From positions 1 to 27,811 of the forward strand of contig DASSTE010000092.1 in the NCBI GenBank assembly GCA_035708085.1: a DNA stretch of 27,811 bases, given 5' to 3'. The position numbers were made by a program, and so were the translations under genes. Below the pieces are notes generated by a model. It ran no database searches. It saw only the letters and a list, made by a program, of their open reading frames with translations, and had not been told where the DNA came from. Shown in pieces: positions 7,512 to 14,590 of the stretch (within the stretch, counting starts at the first letter, position 1; every line of letters begins with the position of its first letter). The stretch is from DASSBR01 sp035708085 (GTDB lineage Bacteria; Pseudomonadota; Gammaproteobacteria; Natronospirales; DASSBR01).

Positions 7512-8876
7512 TCAGTCGGCGGTTTCGCTGCGAAAGTTGACCGGATCGAGCCGATGCCGGTGCAGCAGCTTGTAGAACTCGGTACGGTTGCGCTGTGCGA
7601 TGCGCGCAGCCTGGCTGACGTTGCCTTCGGTGATCTGCAGCAATTGCACCAGGTAGTCGCGCTCGAACTGGTCGCGGGCATTGGCGAGCGACGTGAGCGC
7701 GCCGGCTTTGCCGTGCAGCGCGTGCCGGATGGAGCTGTCCGGAATCAGCGGCGTGTCGGCCAGTGCGACCGCGCGCTCGATCACATTCTGCAGTTCGCGC
7801 ACGTTGCCGGGCCACGTTGCGCCGATCAGCAGTTCCATCGCCTGCGGTGAGAAGCCGGTGACGGTCTTGCCGGCACGGCCGGCGGCAGCTTTGAGAAAAT
7901 GTGCGGCGAGCAGCGGAATGTCTTCGCGCCGCTCCGCGAGTGGCGGGATCGCCAGCGACACGACGTTGATCGAGTAGTAAAGATCCTGGCTGAAGCGGCG
8001 CTGTTCGACGGCGCGGGCCGGATCGCGGCGGGTGGCCGAGATCAGTCGTACGTCGGCCGGTAGCGCTTCGTTGGCGGCCAATGGCCAGACCTGCCGCTCC
8101 TTGAGCGCCCGCAGGAGCTTGGCCTGGAACACCGGTGGCAATGCATCGATCTCGTCGATGAACAGCGTTCCACCGTGGGCCGCGCTGAAGCGGCCTTCGC
8201 GGATGCGACGCTGGCCGCCGACAGTGCCCATGTCGTAGCCAAAGAATTCGGCTTCGAGCAGCGTCTCGGGAATGACGGCCGCATCGACGTGCACGAACGG
8301 GCACGTGCGGCGCGGTCCCGCGCCGTGAATGGCGCGCGCGAGCAACTGCTTGCCGGTGCCGGTCTCACCCTGGATCAGGATCGGCGCTTCGCCGCCGGCG
8401 GCCAGCGCCGCCTGGCGCAGCAACGTTTCCATGGCGGGGTTGCGGGTGACGATGTCCGCGCGCCAGCTGCGATCAATCGGCGAATCCGCGTCGGCGTCCG
8501 GTCCGGCCGCGAGGCGCAGGGCATCGCCGACCGCGCGGAGGAGCTGGTGGCTGTCGAACGGCTTGGTGAGGTAGCCGGACACGCCGTTGCGGGTTGCCTC
8601 GACGGCGTCCGGGATCGTGCCGTGCGCGGTCAGAATGATAACCGGCAGGCCGGGGTGGTGGTCGCGGATTTCACTGAACAGCGCCATGCCGTCCATGCCC
8701 GGCATGCGCAGGTCGGTCAGTACCAGGTCAGGGCGGAACGGCGCGATCATCGCCAATGCATCGTGGCCGTCGCCGGCCGACTCGACGGCGTAGCCGGCAT
8801 CCGCCAGCCGGATTGCGAGCAGCCGTCTGAGCGACGGATCGTCGTCGACAATCAAAATGCGCGTTTTACGATCCAT
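7512..8876 (-). CDS. glrR: Response regulator GlrR/QseF with degenerate sigma-54 AAA+ domain
   Basis: A 454-residue regulator. The order is receiver (about 5-120, DDD at 11-13, phospho-acceptor Asp55 in LTDLRMPGMDG, Lys105), AAA+ domain (about 140-375, Walker A GETGTGK at 170-176, Walker B GGTLFIDE at 236-243), and a Fis-type helix-turn-helix (about 419-441, GNVSQAARIAQRNRTEFYKLL), the last very close to E. coli GlrR. The start was set at 8876 because MDRKTRILIVDDD matches receiver N-termini and it lies 13 bp after qseG; an ATG at 8909 would overlap qseG. In E. coli GlrR works with sigma-54. Here the GAFTGA loop reads GTVGGQ (217-222), the glutamate-switch Asn is Asp198, and the two arginine-finger positions are Ser296 and Ser302. 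ATP-driven sigma-54 remodelling is therefore doubtful, though DNA binding looks intact. Confidence 0.92.
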   Translation of the reverse strand: MDRKTRILIVDDDPSLRRLLAIRLADAGYAVESAGDGHDALAMIAPFRPDLVLTDLRMPGMDGMALFSEIRDHHPGLPVIILTAHGTIPDAVEATRNGVSGYLTKPFDSHQLLRAVGDALRLAAGPDADADSPIDRSWRADIVTRNPAMETLLRQAALAAGGEAPILIQGETGTGKQLLARAIHGAGPRRTCPFVHVDAAVIPETLLEAEFFGYDMGTVGGQRRIREGRFSAAHGGTLFIDEIDALPPVFQAKLLRALKERQVWPLAANEALPADVRLISATRRDPARAVEQRRFSQDLYYSINVVSLAIPPLAERREDIPLLAAHFLKAAAGRAGKTVTGFSPQAMELLIGATWPGNVRELQNVIERAVALADTPLIPDSSIRHALHGKAGALTSLANARDQFERDYLVQLLQITEGNVSQAARIAQRNRTEFYKLLHRHRLDPVNFRSETAD

Positions 8877-8889
8877 GTTGACGTCTTCA

Positions 8890-9447
8890 CTAATGCCCAT
8901 CGCCGCCACGGCGGCGTTCGCCGAGCGACTTTTCGATTGCCTTCAACGCGTCGAGCTGGCTTTGCAGGTGCGCGCTCTGCTGTTGCGCATCGGTCAGCTT
9001 TGTGCGCGTGCGCGCCAGCTGATGGTCCGATTCGCGTTGCGCGTCGAGGACGTGCAGCGTCACCTTTGCCAGACCGGCGTAGCCGGGGTGGGTGGTTTTC
9101 CAGCTGTAGCCCTTGAGCAGCGACTTCGCGCGTGCGGCGTCGTGCATGGGTTCCGGTAGCAGGGTGGCGAGCAGTGCGAGACGCATCCGGTCGGCCGCGC
9201 TGCGCCCGCTTTCGTAGTGCTTGCGAGCGTTCTCATAGGCCTGCTTCTGTTTGGCCTGCGGCAGCGCCAGCACGTCAGCGGTGAAATAGAGGATGCCGGC
9301 GACGCTGTCGGGCGGCATCGCCGGTTCGGCGTTTGCAGAAGCGTGGCTGCCGCGCATCCACGCCGGCCAATGCCAGTGCCAGGTCGCGCAGCCGGCCAGT
9401 GTGCCCGCCAACAGCAGGGCGGTGGACAGTTTACATAGCGTCCGCAT
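8890..9447 (-). CDS. qseG: QseG-like outer-membrane lipoprotein of the glr operon
   Basis: A 185-residue lipoprotein with a signal peptide ending in the lipobox LAGC (Cys20), then a His/Trp-rich linker and a mostly helical domain. The C-terminal third (about 130-178) is rich in Glu, Gln, Leu and Arg with heptad-like spacing and is a likely coiled coil; the extreme C-terminus is basic and Gly-rich (RRRGGDGH). It has no His or Asp signalling motif. Identity rests mainly on position: it sits between sensor kinase and response regulator exactly as qseG (yfhG) does between glrK and glrR in enterobacteria, where QseG binds the periplasmic part of the kinase and couples envelope state to signalling. 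The gaps are 33 bp to glrK and 13 bp to glrR, so one operon is likely. Confidence 0.8.
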   Translation of the reverse strand: MRTLCKLSTALLLAGTLAGCATWHWHWPAWMRGSHASANAEPAMPPDSVAGILYFTADVLALPQAKQKQAYENARKHYESGRSAADRMRLALLATLLPEPMHDAARAKSLLKGYSWKTTHPGYAGLAKVTLHVLDAQRESDHQLARTRTKLTDAQQQSAHLQSQLDALKAIEKSLGERRRGGDGH

Positions 9448-9480
9448 GTCCTTCGCGTTCCCTTTCCTTAGAATACTGTT

Positions 9481-10905
9481 TCAGGCCACCGGCAGCGTCA
9501 CCCGAAAGTGCGCGCCGGCGGCGGCATCGATAATTTCTATCGTGCCCTGACAGGCCCTGAGGTACTCGCGCGCAATCGCGAGACCGAGGCCCGTCCCTTT
9601 CACATGACCGGCATTTTCCGGTGGCCGGCCCTGATAAAACGCTTCGAAGACCTTCTCCCGTTCCGCGGGCGCAACCCCCGGCCCCTGGTCTTCGACGTCA
9701 AGTACGATCGTGTTCTCCCGGCGGCGCAGGTGAAAGCGAATCGTGCCGCGTTCGGGCGAGTATTTGACCGCATTCATGAACAGGTTTTCAACCACCAAAC
9801 GAATGCGCTCGGGATCGCCGACCACCGTGGCCGGTTCCAGGTCCGGCAAGACCGCGAGTTGGCGTGCCTTGATCGCGACGCGCTGTTCGCCGACGACGCG
9901 CGCGACCACGCGGTCGAGTTGGACGGGTTGCGGCGCGCCGCTGCCGGCATCTTCGAGGCTGCTGAAATTGAGCAGATCTTCGATGCGCTTTTGCAGTTGC
10001 AGGCCACTCGCGTGCAGGATGTCGGCGACTTCGCGCTGCTCGGGGTTGAGCGGGCCGGTGACTTCGTCCGTCATCAATTGCGTGCCTTCCCGGATTGCGG
10101 TCAGCGGCGTTTTGAGCTCGTGGGAAATGTGCTGCAGGAATTTCACGCGATGCTGTTCCAGCTCGTTCAGCCGATTGCGCAGCCAGTCCAGCCGCCGCCC
10201 CAGCTCAACCAGGTCGCGCGGGCCGCGGATCGCCACGGGCCGGTCGAGGTCGCCGTCGCCGAGCCGCTTGATGGCGTCGTCGATGGCTTGGATCGGCCGG
10301 CTGATCAGCACCACCGCGAGCGCCGCAACCAGCAGCACCAGCGGAACCAGGATGATCACGAACCAGTCGAGCTTGTGGTCGAGTCGGTTTGCAGCCGTCT
10401 GCATCTTGTGGACCTCGGTACCGACCGAGTGGGTGCCCGCGGCCAGGAGTTTGCGGGCGAGCCGGTGCAGCGGGACAAATTGTGCCAGCGCGGTGCGCGA
10501 CGTGGCCGATGTCGGCGCACGGGAATTGAAGTTGTAGTAAATCGATAGCTCGCCGAGGGTCAGCTTTTCGAGCTGGTGGCGCATGTCCGGGTTGAGATTG
10601 AGGCGGCCGAAATCGCCGGTTGTCTTGAGGAACGCGCGATGGCGGCGCAGATAGATCTGGTACAGGGTCGGGTCGCGCAGCACGCTGTACTGGCGCGCGC
10701 TTCGCTCCAGGCCTGTCAGGTCCTCGACCAGCAGCTGGCTGTAGCGTACCGTGTCGGCCGCGGTATGGACGGCCTGCTGGCCCTGGTCGGCGAGCTGCCG
10801 CACCGATGTCGTTGCCACGATCAGGCCGATCGCCAGCGGCAGCGTCACCAGGATGAACGCCGCCAGCGTCAGCTGCAGAATCGAGTTGGAATGCGGCAAC
10901 TTCAT
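9481..10905 (-). CDS. glrK: Sensor histidine kinase GlrK/QseE
   Basis: A 474-residue inner-membrane histidine kinase. Helix 1 is at about 11-32, followed by a helical periplasmic sensor domain of about 150 residues, helix 2 (about 181-201), a HAMP domain (about 202-250, beginning with the conserved RPI), then the dimerisation domain with phospho-His262 in the H-box HISHELKTPLTAI. The ATPase has the N-box ENLFMNAVKYSP, G1 box DQGPGV and G2 box GTGLGLAIA, so it looks catalytically complete. It heads the glrK-qseG-glrR set. A purine-rich GGGAGGT lies 12 bases before the ATG, a little far for ideal. TATACT, 5 of 6 matches to a -10, lies in the 44-bp gap after the hydrolase gene, so the signalling operon may have its own promoter. 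In enterobacteria this system responds to cell-envelope conditions. Confidence 0.92.
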   Translation of the reverse strand: MKLPHSNSILQLTLAAFILVTLPLAIGLIVATTSVRQLADQGQQAVHTAADTVRYSQLLVEDLTGLERSARQYSVLRDPTLYQIYLRRHRAFLKTTGDFGRLNLNPDMRHQLEKLTLGELSIYYNFNSRAPTSATSRTALAQFVPLHRLARKLLAAGTHSVGTEVHKMQTAANRLDHKLDWFVIILVPLVLLVAALAVVLISRPIQAIDDAIKRLGDGDLDRPVAIRGPRDLVELGRRLDWLRNRLNELEQHRVKFLQHISHELKTPLTAIREGTQLMTDEVTGPLNPEQREVADILHASGLQLQKRIEDLLNFSSLEDAGSGAPQPVQLDRVVARVVGEQRVAIKARQLAVLPDLEPATVVGDPERIRLVVENLFMNAVKYSPERGTIRFHLRRRENTIVLDVEDQGPGVAPAEREKVFEAFYQGRPPENAGHVKGTGLGLAIAREYLRACQGTIEIIDAAAGAHFRVTLPVA

Positions 10906-10949
10906 GTCGGGACGCGCACCTCCCTGTTCAGGTCAGGGCAGTATAAACC

Positions 10950-11567
10950 CTAAGATATAAGGTTTGGCAGCCGCTCCGTGACTGTTTTGCGCAGCGCATT
11001 CAGGTTGCCGTGGAAGAAATGACCCACGCCGGGAAACGTGGCGATATTCGGCGGCGGATCGAGCGCCCGCGCCCAGGCCAGCACCGCCTGGGCGCCGACC
11101 ACGTCGTCGTCGTCGCCCTGCAGCAGCAGCCACGGGCAGGGTGGACGTATCAGCTTGTCAGCTCGATCCACCGGTGGTGCGACCGTGACCAGCGCGGCCG
11201 GTTCGAGCCGTGGCGCCGCCCGCAGGGCGACCATCGCGCCGAACGAAAAGCCGGCCAGCCACAACGGCAGGCCGGGATGCCGCTCGCGCAGCCATTGAGC
11301 GAGCGCGACGGTGTCGTCGGTTTCGCCATCGCCACGGTCGTGGGCCCCGGCGCTCGCGCCGACGCCCCGAAAGTTGAAGCGCAGCGCCAGCGCGCCAAGA
11401 TCGGTCAGCGCGCGCGCCAGCATATGCGCCACCTTGTTGTGCATCGTGCCCTGAAACAGCGGATGCGGGTGGCAGACGAGGGCCACCGCGGTCGTCTCGC
11501 CGGCCGGTTTGTCGAGCAGCGCTTCGATATCGCCCGCGCCGCCGCGCAATGTCAGTTTTTCTGTCAT
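10950..11567 (-). CDS. Alpha/beta hydrolase (COG2945-type)
   Basis: A 205-residue cytoplasmic hydrolase read from the ATG at 11565-11567; the longer open frame upstream is antisense shadow of the antiporter. The fold's catalytic elements are visible: oxyanion region CHPHPLFQGTMHNKV (residues about 33-47), nucleophile elbow GFSFGAM, acid candidates in LLQGDDDDVVGA, and catalytic His in GVGHFFHG. The HPHP...GTMxNKV and FNFRGVGxSxG segments are characteristic of the small COG2945 hydrolase family, whose substrates are unknown. It starts 11 bp after the antiporter stop, within a 15-bp-period tandem duplication that seems to have separated a once-overlapping stop and start. It is probably the last gene of the antiporter transcription unit, or read on into glrK. 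Confidence 0.88.
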   Translation of the reverse strand: MTEKLTLRGGAGDIEALLDKPAGETTAVALVCHPHPLFQGTMHNKVAHMLARALTDLGALALRFNFRGVGASAGAHDRGDGETDDTVALAQWLRERHPGLPLWLAGFSFGAMVALRAAPRLEPAALVTVAPPVDRADKLIRPPCPWLLLQGDDDDVVGAQAVLAWARALDPPPNIATFPGVGHFFHGNLNALRKTVTERLPNLIS

Positions 11568-11581
11568 GGGTTTTTCTGTCA
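11555..11581. repeat. Tandem duplication at an operon junction (12-bp perfect repeat, 15-bp period)
   Basis: The 12 bases GTTTTTCTGTCA occur at 11555-11566 and again at 11570-11581. On the coding (minus) strand one copy carries the TGA stop of the antiporter and the other carries the ATGA that starts the hydrolase. A single ancestral copy would give an ATGA stop/start overlap. Confidence 0.85.
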
Positions 11582-13411
11582 GGCAAGAGCTTGTTTTGAA
11601 TCGCGTTCCCGACCGGCGGCCGCGGACGGCGGAACGAATGAAATAACCGTGTCCCCGACCTTCGGCGTTACCGGCGATTGCGGCGATTGCACGGCGACTT
11701 CGCCGTCCGCGGAGACGACCAGCAGGACGATGCTGTCCGGATCGGCTTCGCCCTTGTAGGCCTCGTAATCGTAGGCCTCCGTCAGCCGTGTCTTCTGGAA
11801 TTTCCAGCCCTTGGCATGATCGCGCCACAAATCCTCGTACAGCGCCTGCTCGTGAAACGCCACGCGGCCGCGCAGTGTGCGCGTCACGCCTTTCGGGTCG
11901 TTTTCGTCGGCCGCGTACATCGGCAGCTGGAAAATCTGGCTGCGGCCGAGTTCGGCCGCGAACGCCGTGCAAACCAGCGCATTGTAGGCGTCATTGCTGG
12001 TCGCGGCCAGCAGCGTGCCGATGTCGTTGAGCTGCAGCGACGACTCGGCAATTTCCGACAGAATTTCGCCGTAAAACACCGGCACGCCCGCAAGGCGCGC
12101 CGGCTTGAGGCGGTGCCATGCGCTGTCGGTCAGCAGGAGCGGCACGTTGGCGCTCTGTAATGTTTCGGCCAGCGCAATCGTCCATGGCGAAGCGCCCACG
12201 ATCAACATCCGGTTGCGCTTGGCAGCGGCGAGGCCCAGAAACCGTGCCAGCGGCCCGATGCTGAAGCCGTGCAGGATCACGGTGGCGAAAATCAGCGTGA
12301 AGATCAGCGGCGTGATTTCGTAGCCGTCACCGTAGCCGGCGCGCGCGAGCGCCGGTGCGAACACGCCGGCGGTCGCCGCAGCGACGATACCGCGCGGCGC
12401 GATCCAGCCGATCAGCAAGCGATCCTTGAACGGTACGCCCGCACGGAGCGTCGCGAGCCAGACCGCCGCCGGGCGCACCAGGAAAATCACGATGGCGAGG
12501 AGTCCCGCTGCGCGCCAGTCGATCCAGCCGAGACTGCGCGTCTGCAAGCTCGCGGTGAGCAGTATGAATACGACTGCGATCAGCAGCAGGCTGATGTATT
12601 CCTTGAAGCGGCGCATTTCCTGAATGCTGGTCAGGCCCATGTTGCCCATGACGATGCCCATCACCGTTACGGTCAGCAGGCCCGCCGAATTCTGCGCGGC
12701 GTCGGCGGCGGCGTAGGCGGCGAGTACCAGCACCAGCAGGATCGGGGATTTGAGATATTCGGGAATCCAGCCGCGCTCGTAGACGCGTCCGGTGGCGTAG
12801 CCCAGCCCCGCGCCCAGCACCAGCGCCGTGCCGAGCGCGATGCCCACGCTTGCGGCCGCAGGGCCGATGCCTTCGATATTGCCGCCGTAGGAGACGAAGA
12901 ACTCGACCAGCAGCACGCCCAGCAGTGCGCCGATCGGGTCATTGACGCTGCCTTCCCAGCGCAGGTAGGAGGCCGTGCGCGGGTTCAGCATCGCGTGGCG
13001 CAGCAGCGGATTGACCACCGTCGGACCGGTGACGACGATGATCGCGCCAAACACGATCGCGACCGGCCACGTCAGGCCGCCGATGAAATGCGCGGCGGAC
13101 AAGCCGAAAACGAAACTGCACGGGATGCCGAAATAGATCAGCCGGCGCACACCGCTCCCCGCCTCACGCAGCTTGTGCAGTTCGAGATTGAGGCCGCCCT
13201 CGAACAGGATGATCGCGACGCACAGGCCAATGATCGATTCGACCGCGGCATCGCCGAACTGCTGGTGCGGCCGCAGCCAGCCGAGCACCGGTCCGGCGAT
13301 CGCACCCGCAATCAACAGAAACAGAATCGCGGGTACCTTGAGGCGCCATGCCAGCCACTGAGCCAGCATGCCCGCGCCCAGCACGGCGACGATGGCGACG
13401 GTCAGGTCCAT
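11579..13411 (-). CDS. Cation:proton antiporter, CPA1 family, with TrkA-N-like C-terminal domain
   Basis: A 610-residue protein. Residues about 1-390 form a polytopic membrane domain with 12-13 helices, including the motif ILFEGGLNLE (68-77) and the Asn-Asp pair (157-158) in GSVNDPIGA. Asn-Asp, not Asp-Asp, marks the electroneutral CPA1 (NhaP-like) exchangers; the Asp binds the transported ion. From about 398 a cytoplasmic Rossmann-like TrkA-N domain follows (RNRMLIVGASPWTIALAE, then TDSAWHRLKPARL and VFYGEI), then a TrkA-C-like segment. Such domains gate transporters in response to nucleotides. The likely role is Na+/H+ or K+/H+ exchange for pH and salt homeostasis; the ion is not predictable. 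It starts 9 bp after the DUF4870-like gene and ends 11 bp before the hydrolase, so these three look like one operon. Confidence 0.9.
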   Translation of the reverse strand: MDLTVAIVAVLGAGMLAQWLAWRLKVPAILFLLIAGAIAGPVLGWLRPHQQFGDAAVESIIGLCVAIILFEGGLNLELHKLREAGSGVRRLIYFGIPCSFVFGLSAAHFIGGLTWPVAIVFGAIIVVTGPTVVNPLLRHAMLNPRTASYLRWEGSVNDPIGALLGVLLVEFFVSYGGNIEGIGPAAASVGIALGTALVLGAGLGYATGRVYERGWIPEYLKSPILLVLVLAAYAAADAAQNSAGLLTVTVMGIVMGNMGLTSIQEMRRFKEYISLLLIAVVFILLTASLQTRSLGWIDWRAAGLLAIVIFLVRPAAVWLATLRAGVPFKDRLLIGWIAPRGIVAAATAGVFAPALARAGYGDGYEITPLIFTLIFATVILHGFSIGPLARFLGLAAAKRNRMLIVGASPWTIALAETLQSANVPLLLTDSAWHRLKPARLAGVPVFYGEILSEIAESSLQLNDIGTLLAATSNDAYNALVCTAFAAELGRSQIFQLPMYAADENDPKGVTRTLRGRVAFHEQALYEDLWRDHAKGWKFQKTRLTEAYDYEAYKGEADPDSIVLLVVSADGEVAVQSPQSPVTPKVGDTVISFVPPSAAAGRERDSKQALA

Positions 13412-13420
13412 AAAGCGCCT

Positions 13421-13768
13421 CTAAGCCGGCATCGGCCGGTCGTCGAGCAGGTAAAGCAGGCCGCGCACGTGGCGGTAAATGAACCATAGCCAGGCGACGC
13501 CCGCGATCGCGATGCCGACGAGAAAAATCCAGGTGAGCGCGCCGATGATCCACCACAACACCGCCCACCAGAACGTGCGGATCATCCAGGCGTGATGGCT
13601 GTCCGCGATCGCGTCGCCGTCGCGACGCTTGATGTAGTTGATAACGAGGGCAATGATGCTCGGCAAGGCCGTGATCGTGCCGACCAGGTGCAGCACGTAC
13701 GCCACCAGTGCGGCGACGTTGTCGCTGCTGCGAACCCGGCGGCTTCGTCCGTATTCGGGGTAGTCCAT
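13421..13768 (-). CDS. DUF4870-like small membrane protein
   Basis: A 115-residue protein from the ATG at 13766-13768. It has three hydrophobic helices: about 18-45 (NVAALVAYVLHLVGTITALPSI leading into LVINY), 64-85 and 88-104 (FLVGIAIAGVAWLWFIYRHVRGL). The layout matches the DUF4870/Tic20-like family: helix, the polar loop RRDGDAIADSHHAWMIRTFWW, then two closely spaced helices, with the conserved pattern of residues outside the membrane before helix 2. Function is unknown. It sits 9 bp upstream of the antiporter in the same direction and may be co-expressed with it. A conserved-type dispersed repeat lies just before its start. Confidence 0.72.
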   Translation of the reverse strand: MDYPEYGRSRRVRSSDNVAALVAYVLHLVGTITALPSIIALVINYIKRRDGDAIADSHHAWMIRTFWWAVLWWIIGALTWIFLVGIAIAGVAWLWFIYRHVRGLLYLLDDRPMPA

Positions 13769-13776
13769 CGTCGTTT

Positions 13777-13798
13777 GCCCTGAGCTTGTCCGAAGGGC
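13777..13798. repeat. Short dispersed repeat with GCCCT/AGGGC arms
   Basis: The 22 bases between the SDR stop and the DUF4870-like start begin GCCCTGAGC and end CGAAGGGC, so GCCCT (13777-13781) can pair with AGGGC (13794-13798). This matches, with small changes, a short sequence widely scattered between genes of many GC-rich gamma- and betaproteobacteria (core ACAAGCTCAGGGC on the other strand). No second copy was noticed in this window. Confidence 0.55.
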
Positions 13799-13809
13799 TC
13801 TTGAGTTTA

Positions 13810-14529
13810 CTAAAACGATTCGACCGCGGGACGTAAATCGAGCTCCAGCGTCCATGCCGTCCGGTCTTGCCGGTGCAGAGCCAGGTAAGTCTCTGCAATG
13901 GCGTCGGGCGCCAGCAGCGTATGCGTCTCGCGCTCGGGTTGGCGCTCGCGGATCGTGGGTGTATCGATCTGGCCGTCGATGATGGCGTGCGCGACGTGAA
14001 TCCCCTGCGGCCCGACCTCGCGCGCCAGCGACTGCGCGAGCGCGCGCAGCCCGAATTTCCCCACAGCAAGATTGGCGAAGCCCTTGCCACCGCGCAGCGA
14101 CGCGGTTGCACCGGTAAAGATGATCGTCCCGTGGCCGGCATCGAGCATCGGCCCGAGTGCAGCCTTCGCCGCCAAAAAGCCTCCCATGCAATTGATGCGC
14201 CAGCAGCGCTCGAAATCGTTCGGGGCGATGTCGGCAACCTGCCCAATCACAAAAGTGCCGGCGTTGTAGACCAGCACGCTTGGCGATGAGCCGAAGCGGT
14301 AGCCGATTTCAGCGAAGGCGTGTTCGACCGAATCGGGCACAGTCGCATCCATCTCGAGTGCAGCAGCCTCATGGCCGGCGTGCTGCAACTCCCGCGCCAA
14401 CGGGCGTGTGGTTGATGTACCGCGTGCCAACAGGGCGGTGGCAAAACCAGCCCCGGCAAAACGCCGCGCAACGGCGCTGCCAAGCGATGGACCGACGCCG
14501 ACGACAGCGATGACATCCTTGTTGTTCAT
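13810..14529 (-). CDS. SDR-fold protein lacking the catalytic Tyr
   Basis: A 239-residue short-chain dehydrogenase/reductase-like protein. It has the nucleotide-binding Gly motif GVGPSLG (11-17), a basic residue after strand 2 (LLARG) suggesting NADP(H), and Asn89-Ala-Gly. The segment that should hold the active-site Tyr-x3-Lys reads FANLAVGK (151-158): the Lys is kept at 158, but the Tyr position is Leu154. The upstream Ser region (GATASLRGG) is kept. Classical oxidoreductase chemistry is therefore doubtful; cofactor binding or a different acid/base is possible, and I believe a set of homologues shares this FANLAVGK form. The start is backed by TAGGAG 8 bases upstream. It is divergent from the aminopeptidase gene and heads the long minus-strand gene run. 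Confidence 0.85.
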   Translation of the reverse strand: MNNKDVIAVVGVGPSLGSAVARRFAGAGFATALLARGTSTTRPLARELQHAGHEAAALEMDATVPDSVEHAFAEIGYRFGSSPSVLVYNAGTFVIGQVADIAPNDFERCWRINCMGGFLAAKAALGPMLDAGHGTIIFTGATASLRGGKGFANLAVGKFGLRALAQSLAREVGPQGIHVAHAIIDGQIDTPTIRERQPERETHTLLAPDAIAETYLALHRQDRTAWTLELDLRPAVESF

Positions 14530-14577
14530 GACAGGCTCCTACAGCGGCTGTTCGGCTAGCTTAGCAAAGCGACGGGC

Positions 14578-14583
14578 TACAAT
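14578..14583 (+). promoter_or_regulatory. TACAAT -10 element before the aminopeptidase gene
   Basis: TACAAT matches the sigma-70 -10 at 5 of 6 positions. It is followed by seven bases and then the ATG at 14591, a spacing at which transcription would start at or next to the start codon. No good -35 is seen at 16-18 bases. Confidence 0.4.
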
Positions 14584-14590
14584 GCTCCGC

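Noticed and set aside
11568..11972. N-terminal extension of the alpha/beta hydrolase
   Set aside because: The 135 extra codons are read out of frame through the antiporter's TrkA domain; the natural start is the ATG at 11567.
12269..13489. Long open frame (406 codons) on the plus strand
   Set aside because: It lies wholly antisense to the well-supported antiporter gene, its product is dominated by Arg, Gln, Asp and His with no fold, and such frames are expected opposite GC-rich genes.
13164..14246. 360-codon minus-strand frame joining several genes
   Set aside because: Runs out of frame across the SDR, DUF4870-like and antiporter genes, each of which is better supported.
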